A stretch of 64,000 nt of DNA from contig NZ_WRXO01000004.1 of NCBI RefSeq assembly GCF_009758125.1, positions 434,001 to 498,000 on the forward strand, in the 5' to 3' direction. The notes below the pieces were generated by a model, which worked only from the letters and a program-made list of their open reading frames with translations, did not search any database and had not been told where the DNA came from. Every line of letters starts with the position of its first letter. Positions within the stretch are counted from its first letter, which is position 1. The stretch is from Chitinophaga oryziterrae. Its GTDB lineage: Bacteria > Bacteroidota > Bacteroidia > Chitinophagales > Chitinophagaceae. Of the stretch, positions 58,341-64,000 are shown one piece after another. Both the position numbers and the translations under genes were made by a program.

Positions 58341-61300
58341 ATGAATATTGGGAATTTACTTGATCTGTTGAGAGAGAAGGAGATCAGTTTTAATATAAAT
58401 GAAAAAGGCAACCTTGATATAAAATCACCTAAAGGTGCTTTGACAAATGATATTGTCGGGCAGATCAAAACTCATAAGCAGGAGATCCTGGATTATCTGC
58501 AAATGATAAAAACAGGAAATGAAATTCAACCTGCCACAAGGGCTGACGCCTATCCGTTATCATCTGCCCAGTTGCGCTTATGGGTGCTTGATAAGCTAAG
58601 TAATGGTATTGCTTTTTATAATATACCGAAAGTAACGGAGATCAATGGTCCTTTTGATGTATTGCTGGCAGAGCAGGCTTTTGCTTACCTGGTGGCGCAC
58701 CACGAAATACTGAGAACTGTTTTTCGTGAAGATGATGGTGTTGTGAAACAATGGATACTTTCTCCGGAACAACTGAATTTCCGTATTAACTATATGGATG
58801 TTGACCGCAATGCGGCACAGGGTGTGATCGCGGACGATAAGTATCGTGTGTTTGATCTGGAACAAGGCCCGTTGTTACGTATCATGATATTCCGTATCGG
58901 AGATGAAAAATATCTGTTGTATTGCAATATGCATCATATTATCAGTGATGGATGGTCTGTGAATATATTAACCAGGGATTTTATGCAGTGTTATGGACAG
59001 TTGCTGGAAAAACAGCCGTGCTCACTGTATCCGCTGCCGGTGCAATACAAGGATTATGCGGTGTGGGAACAACAGCAGTTGAATGGGCCCGCTTTTATGA
59101 TGCATCGTAATTACTGGTTGGGGGCACTGTCTGGACAACTGCCTGTACTGGAGCTTCCCATTGCTGGTAAAAGACCACCGGTATTTACATATAAAGGAGA
59201 GGCAGTCAGCGTTATGATCAGCAGGGAACGGCTGGCTTCTTTAAAGGAAGTATGCCGCTCAGAACAGGCAACCCTTTTTATGGGATTGCTGGCAGTATTA
59301 CATTCCCTGTTATACCGCTACAGCGGGCATGAAGATATTATTGTTGGCACACCAGTTTCAGGAAGAGAGCATGCTTCCCTTCATCATCAGATCGGATTGT
59401 ATGTAAATATGCTGGCCTTAAGGATACAGGCCGGTGGCAATGTTACTTTCCGGAAATTATTGTCCGGTATTCGTACTATGATGCCGGAAGTTCATGAACA
59501 TCAGGCATATCCTTTTGATCATCTTGTGGAACAATTAGGACTTTCACGCGACCTGAGTCATTCTCCATTGTTCGATGTAATGATTGCATTACATAATGAG
59601 AAAGACAATATACAGCAGGGTAGCGTGCATAATGATTACAGCGTAAAAAGGGAAGGCAGTTGCCCGGTGAAATTTGATTTGCAGTTCGACTTTACTGAAA
59701 CCGGCGACGAACTGTATCTGCGGTTATCTTTTAATAAAGATATCTATGATGCAGCATACATGGTACAAATGGCAACCCATTATTGCTCCCTGCTGGAAAC
59801 CTTACCGGCACGGGCAGGGGAGGCAATTGATAAAGTTGACTACCTGTTGCCGGAAGAAAAAGAACAGTTACTTGTTGCATTTAATAATACGGGTTTTGAT
59901 TATACCCCTGGTAAAACTATTATAGATCTTTTCCGTGAACAGGTGGAAGCCAGTCCGGCGGCAACCGCGGTGTCATTTGAGGATAAGAATTATAGTTATT
60001 ATGAGCTGGAAATACGTAGCAATGCACTTGCAGGATTATTAAAGCAACAAGGCGTTTCAGCAGAAGTACAGGTGCCGGTTTATCTGCCAAGATCAGCAGA
60101 TCTCGTTGTAGTTATATTAGCTATCCTGAAGGCCGGTGGTACCTACGTGCCGGTAGATCCTGAATATCCATTACAGCGGGTACAGTATATGCTCAATGAT
60201 GCGGCAGCGTCTGTGATCATAACAAGTGCTGAATTAGCCGGTCAACTGGAAGATAATATCCGTTATAAGATCATTACAACGGATGATATCCCTGATCAGT
60301 CATTTGGTATTGTTTCAGAAGGAGTTAATTCAGACCAGCTGGCATATGTGATCTATACCTCTGGCTCTACAGGTAATCCAAAGGGTGTACAGATCCCTCA
60401 CAGTAATCTTGTAAATTTTATTTATGGAATGGACCATCTTCTGGGCTTAACCCGGGAAGATCATCTGCTGGCCATTACCTCTATCTCTTTTGATATTTCC
60501 ATACTTGAATTACTGTGGACGTTAAGTCGTGGTATGAAGATCACGATCCGCAGCAGCAGTATGTCGCTGAATAATTTTGATCAGTATAGCACCGTCACCG
60601 CATTACAGATTACGCCGTCTTATTTAGGGGTATTGCTGGAAGATACCGGTTCGCATTTATTTCTGCGGGGTTTGCAGCATTTGATAGTTGGAGGAGAGCG
60701 TTTCCCGGAAGATTTACTGAGCCGGGTAAGGCAGTATACTTCAGCAAGTGTGTATAATGTGTACGGTCCTACAGAAAGCACGATCTGGTCGAGCGGAACA
60801 AAGCTGGAATCCGGTAAGGTAACAGCAGGCAAGCCGATTGTAAACACCCGTATTTATATCCTTGATAAGAACCATGAATTATGCCCGGCAGGCATTATCG
60901 GGGAGTTATTCATCGGTGGCGCGGGGGTAGCGCGAGGTTATTCCAATAATGAGAGCCTTACGGCATCAAGATTTATCGGATTGTCCGGTATTGGCAGGGT
61001 TTACGTAACAGGAGATCTTGCGCGTTGGTTGCCTGATGGAACAATAGAGATACTGGGGAGAACAGATCACCAGGTAAAAGTAAGAGGTTATCGTATAGAA
61101 ACCGGAGAGATAGAAAGTGTGATCAGCAGTTATGAAGAAGTGCGTAATAGTGTGGTAGTTGCGGTGAAAGACGAAACGGGTAATAACCTGCTGGCTGCTT
61201 ATTTGTCGGTAAGCAGCCATTACCGGGAAGATGTATTATATGGTTTATTGAAGGATCGTTTGCCGGATTATATGCTGCCCTCTTATTTTATAGAGATGGC

Positions 61301-64000
61301 TGATTTACCGTTGACGCCGAATGGAAAGATTGACCGGAATGCCTTACCTGCCCCCGGAAGTATCCGGAACGCGGTATATATAGCACCTGCTGATGAACTG
61401 GAAGAACGGATCAGTCATATCTGGGAATCATTACTAAAGCAGGAGAAAATAGGTGTTACCAATAATTTTTTTAGTCTTGGCGGGCATAGTATTCTTTTAA
61501 TGCATTTATCGAATCGTTACAGCCGGGAATTTGGTGTGAAGATACCGCTGCAGCATTTATTTGATCAACCAACTATCACTGAACATGCAATATTGATAAA
61601 GGTTGCACCATCTGTGCTATTCTGCGCTATACCCAAAGTGGAAGAGCGTGATAATTATCCGGTATCTGACGGGCAAAAGCGAATATGGATTATCTGTCAG
61701 CAGAAAGACGCTTCGCGAGCTTATCATTTAAACGGATATTACCAGTTACCGGTGGATTATAGTGTGTCGGTTCTTGAGAGATCGGTAATAAGTGTTATAG
61801 AGCGCCATGAAATATTGCGGACTATATTTATTCAGAACAAGGATGGGGAAGTAAGGCAGGTTGTGGAAAAGGGAAATATGTTCCGGCTGGATATACAGGA
61901 GGTCGATGATATTCGGGACCGGTTACAGGATATATGTAAAGAAGGATTTGATCTAAGTAAGGGCCCTTTGTTTAAGGCAGGTATATTAAAAACTGCAGAG
62001 GAAGCCATATGCTGGTTTAGCATGCATCATATTATCGGTGATGGGTTGTCGGTTGAAATACTGCAGAAGGAGATCCTGCAATATTACGAAGCATATAATA
62101 TGCAGGCACCGTTAAAGATAGCTCCCCTGCGCATACAGTATAAAGATTACGCCTCCTGGCAGCAGTCTGCATTATCAGATAAATCAAAGGCTTATTGGTT
62201 GAAGCAATTCGAAGGAGAGCTGCCGGTCCTTACGCTGCCGCAGGCAAAACAGCGGCCGGTTGTAAGAACATACAGGGGGCATGCGCTTTCTGTGTTTATT
62301 CCGGGTTCTGCATTCAATAAATTTTGTCAATCTCAGGATGTTACCTTATTCATGGGATTACTGGGCGTTTTACAGGTATTGTTATACCGTTACAGCGGAG
62401 AAGAAGATCTCATCGTGGGTACGCCGGTAGCAGGTCGCATACATCCTGAGCTGGAAGCTCAGTTAGGGTTTTATGTAAATACACTGGCATTACGTACGGA
62501 GCTGAATGGAGCCGACAGCTTTAAAGTCTTGCTGGCCAATATAAAGACCGTGGTATTGGATGCATTTGAATACCAGGACTACCCATTTGATAAACTGGTC
62601 AATGAACTGCCGCTGAAACGGAATGCTGGTCGCTCGCCTTTATTTGATGTGATGCTGGTATTGCATAATGAAGGTCGTCGCAGACAATCAGGAGTAATTG
62701 CAGAGGATGAAGGTGCCCGGCCTGTTAAATTCGATCTGCAATTTGATATAAAGGAATCCGGAGAAGGTTTGCATATCAGGGTTAGTTATAATACAGACCT
62801 CTACGAGAGAGACAGTATGGAGACGCTGTTGGCCCACTACCAGGCATTGATGCAGGCAGTGGTCATCAATCCGGAGTTATCTGTCAAAAAGCTGGAATAC
62901 CTTTCATTAGCAGAAAAGCAGCAGGTATTATACGACTTCAATGATACAGTTGTTGATTATCCCCGGGGAGAAACGCTTGTCTCTTTATTCTACAGACAGG
63001 TAAAAGAAAGAGGAACAGAGATCGCATTACAGCATCAGTCCCGCGTTTTTACCTATGAGGAACTCGACCAGGCATCTTCCTGTTTGGCACATTACTTACT
63101 GGAGAATTATGGTTTAGTATCAGAGGACCTCGTATGTGTATGCCTGCGGCGCAGCGAATGGATGATCATTTCATTACTGGCAGTCATAAAGGCAGGTTGT
63201 GCTTATGTACCTGTTGATCCGTCCTTTCCTGCAGAACGCAGCCGGTATATCATGGAAGACAGTGGTTGTAAGGTTTGCATAGATGAGGTGTTATTAGGCG
63301 ATTTCAGACAGGCATCCGGCAAATACAGTCAGCAGCAGCCGGATATCCGGATCGCTGAAAATAACCTTGTCTACGTGCTTTATACTTCAGGTTCCACCGG
63401 CAAGCCAAAAGGTTGTGTGCTTGAACATCGCGGAGTAGTAAACAGGATAGAGTGGATGTGGCGTAAATATGGTTATACATCAGCAGATATTGTTTTACAG
63501 AAAACGACTTTTACATTCGATGTATCCGTATGGGAACTGTTTTTACCCCTTTGCCAGGGATGTAGAATGGTATTATGTGAGGACGATGATATACGCTCTC
63601 CGGAGCGTATTGCAGCCGTTATAGAACAATACGGGGTAACCTGTTTGCATTTCGTACCAGGCATGTTACAGGCTTTCACTCAAACATTGAACACGCGTTT
63701 GTCTTCATTGGGTACGCTGAGTAAAATAATGACCAGCGGAGAGGCATTATCCTTAAAAGCAGTTGAAGACTGGTACAAATACATGCAGGCGCCCGTTTAT
63801 AACCTGTACGGACCTACAGAGGCTTCCATAGACGTTAGTTACTATGATACCGCACCAGGTATTACACAGGTACCCATCGGAAAGCCGGTCGCGAATACCA
63901 GTCTGTATATACTGGACAAAGAACAGCAGCCCGTACCGGTGGGCGTAACCGGTGAAATATACATAGGTGGTGTGCAGCTTGCCAGGGGGTATCTGAACCG
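58341..64000 (+). CDS. NRPS5 (partial, runs off the window): docking-C-A-T-C-A...
   Basis: An open frame starts at ATG 58341, 25 bases after NRPS4, and continues to the last base (about 1,886 codons seen). A TubC-type docking domain (MNIGNLLDLLREKEISFNIN, 1-55) is followed by C1 (HHIISDG at 198), A1 (about 507-1000), T1 (Ser1050 in LGGHSI), C2 (HHIIGDG at 1229) and most of A2 (from about 1540). A1 reads DILQIGVIWK, glycine-like, and lacks the monooxygenase seen in NRPS4. A2 reads DVWHMSLID- (last residue outside the window), a good serine code. I checked the frame at the C1 His motif, the A2 YTSGSTGKPKG motif and the final codons. The true end, any thioesterase and further modules lie downstream. 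Confidence 0.92.
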   Translation, partial: MNIGNLLDLLREKEISFNINEKGNLDIKSPKGALTNDIVGQIKTHKQEILDYLQMIKTGNEIQPATRADAYPLSSAQLRLWVLDKLSNGIAFYNIPKVTEINGPFDVLLAEQAFAYLVAHHEILRTVFREDDGVVKQWILSPEQLNFRINYMDVDRNAAQGVIADDKYRVFDLEQGPLLRIMIFRIGDEKYLLYCNMHHIISDGWSVNILTRDFMQCYGQLLEKQPCSLYPLPVQYKDYAVWEQQQLNGPAFMMHRNYWLGALSGQLPVLELPIAGKRPPVFTYKGEAVSVMISRERLASLKEVCRSEQATLFMGLLAVLHSLLYRYSGHEDIIVGTPVSGREHASLHHQIGLYVNMLALRIQAGGNVTFRKLLSGIRTMMPEVHEHQAYPFDHLVEQLGLSRDLSHSPLFDVMIALHNEKDNIQQGSVHNDYSVKREGSCPVKFDLQFDFTETGDELYLRLSFNKDIYDAAYMVQMATHYCSLLETLPARAGEAIDKVDYLLPEEKEQLLVAFNNTGFDYTPGKTIIDLFREQVEASPAATAVSFEDKNYSYYELEIRSNALAGLLKQQGVSAEVQVPVYLPRSADLVVVILAILKAGGTYVPVDPEYPLQRVQYMLNDAAASVIITSAELAGQLEDNIRYKIITTDDIPDQSFGIVSEGVNSDQLAYVIYTSGSTGNPKGVQIPHSNLVNFIYGMDHLLGLTREDHLLAITSISFDISILELLWTLSRGMKITIRSSSMSLNNFDQYSTVTALQITPSYLGVLLEDTGSHLFLRGLQHLIVGGERFPEDLLSRVRQYTSASVYNVYGPTESTIWSSGTKLESGKVTAGKPIVNTRIYILDKNHELCPAGIIGELFIGGAGVARGYSNNESLTASRFIGLSGIGRVYVTGDLARWLPDGTIEILGRTDHQVKVRGYRIETGEIESVISSYEEVRNSVVVAVKDETGNNLLAAYLSVSSHYREDVLYGLLKDRLPDYMLPSYFIEMADLPLTPNGKIDRNALPAPGSIRNAVYIAPADELEERISHIWESLLKQEKIGVTNNFFSLGGHSILLMHLSNRYSREFGVKIPLQHLFDQPTITEHAILIKVAPSVLFCAIPKVEERDNYPVSDGQKRIWIICQQKDASRAYHLNGYYQLPVDYSVSVLERSVISVIERHEILRTIFIQNKDGEVRQVVEKGNMFRLDIQEVDDIRDRLQDICKEGFDLSKGPLFKAGILKTAEEAICWFSMHHIIGDGLSVEILQKEILQYYEAYNMQAPLKIAPLRIQYKDYASWQQSALSDKSKAYWLKQFEGELPVLTLPQAKQRPVVRTYRGHALSVFIPGSAFNKFCQSQDVTLFMGLLGVLQVLLYRYSGEEDLIVGTPVAGRIHPELEAQLGFYVNTLALRTELNGADSFKVLLANIKTVVLDAFEYQDYPFDKLVNELPLKRNAGRSPLFDVMLVLHNEGRRRQSGVIAEDEGARPVKFDLQFDIKESGEGLHIRVSYNTDLYERDSMETLLAHYQALMQAVVINPELSVKKLEYLSLAEKQQVLYDFNDTVVDYPRGETLVSLFYRQVKERGTEIALQHQSRVFTYEELDQASSCLAHYLLENYGLVSEDLVCVCLRRSEWMIISLLAVIKAGCAYVPVDPSFPAERSRYIMEDSGCKVCIDEVLLGDFRQASGKYSQQQPDIRIAENNLVYVLYTSGSTGKPKGCVLEHRGVVNRIEWMWRKYGYTSADIVLQKTTFTFDVSVWELFLPLCQGCRMVLCEDDDIRSPERIAAVIEQYGVTCLHFVPGMLQAFTQTLNTRLSSLGTLSKIMTSGEALSLKAVEDWYKYMQAPVYNLYGPTEASIDVSYYDTAPGITQVPIGKPVANTSLYILDKEQQPVPVGVTGEIYIGGVQLARGYLN
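59851..61539 (+). repeat. Gly-type A-T block, diverged copy 2 (NRPS5 module 1)
   Basis: This is the counterpart of 20390-22070 in NRPS2, encoding the same pocket code and nearly the same A domain. The two share long runs of identical DNA near the 3' end of the A domain and are more different towards the 5' end. That fits an older duplication with later gene conversion. Edges are approximate. Confidence 0.7.

Noticed and set aside
63960..64000. NRPS5 as a truncated gene
   Set aside because: The frame is open and in register with A-domain motifs up to the last base; it simply runs past the window edge.
1..64000. tRNA, rRNA, CRISPR array or insertion sequence
   Set aside because: I saw none of these; almost every base lies in one of the listed coding regions and no non-coding stretch exceeds about 80 bases.

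Overview
The window is one continuous stretch of a very large nonribosomal peptide/polyketide (NRPS-PKS) gene cluster. All genes lie on the + strand. It most likely comes from a Bacteroidota bacterium of the Chitinophaga type. The grounds are an outer-membrane beta-barrel receptor with a carboxypeptidase-regulatory-like N-terminus, A-rich leaders without clear Shine-Dalgarno sites, moderate G+C, and C domains that begin with a 'SDGQRRxWILSQ'-style motif. This taxonomic call is inference.

Layout: an outer-membrane receptor (47-2473) and a GT1-type glycosyltransferase (2481-3707) come first. After an 80-base gap with an inverted repeat comes the assembly line. NRPS1 (3788-13051) is C-A-T-C-A-T-C-A-T. 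A penicillin-acylase-family hydrolase (13063-15417) and a small membrane protein (15427-15801) follow. NRPS2 (15812-29812) is docking-C-A-T-C-A-T-C-A-T-E-C-A-T. A SyrP-like Fe(II)/2-oxoglutarate hydroxylase (29831-30856) follows. NRPS3 (30870-42041) is docking-C-A[decarboxylase]-T-C-A-T-C-A-T. The PKS (42054-46286) is KS-AT-KR-ACP. NRPS4 (46298-58315) is docking-C-A[luciferase-like monooxygenase]-T-C-A-T-E-C-A-T. NRPS5 (58341 to beyond the window) is docking-C-A-T-C-A. From NRPS1 onward gaps are 9-25 bases, so this looks like one operon of more than 60 kb. No thioesterase, MbtH protein, 4'-phosphopantetheinyl transferase or exporter is inside the window.

Pocket codes read by eye against GrsA give this tentative order: (acyl?)-basic?-Ser-Leu-Ser-Gly-D-Asp-Asp-betaAla-Asn-hydrophobic-[malonate, reduced]-Gly(oxidised?)-D-Asp-Asp-Gly-Ser... 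One or more Asp may be beta-hydroxylated. This suggests an acidic, possibly metal-binding lipopeptide with a statine-like unit.

The most striking feature is in NRPS3. An apparently complete PLP-dependent, PanP-like aspartate decarboxylase (about 525 residues) sits inside an adenylation domain, between core motifs A5 and A6. The pocket code of that A domain, VDWVTSIGDK, is of the beta-alanine type. The enzyme that could make beta-alanine from aspartate is therefore built into the domain that would activate it. A second A domain, in NRPS4, is interrupted by a luciferase-like monooxygenase. Two sister Gly-type domains in NRPS2 and NRPS5 lack it and look as if they once carried it. NRPS1 and NRPS2 also share an A-T block of 1,847 bases that differs at only 16 positions by my count.
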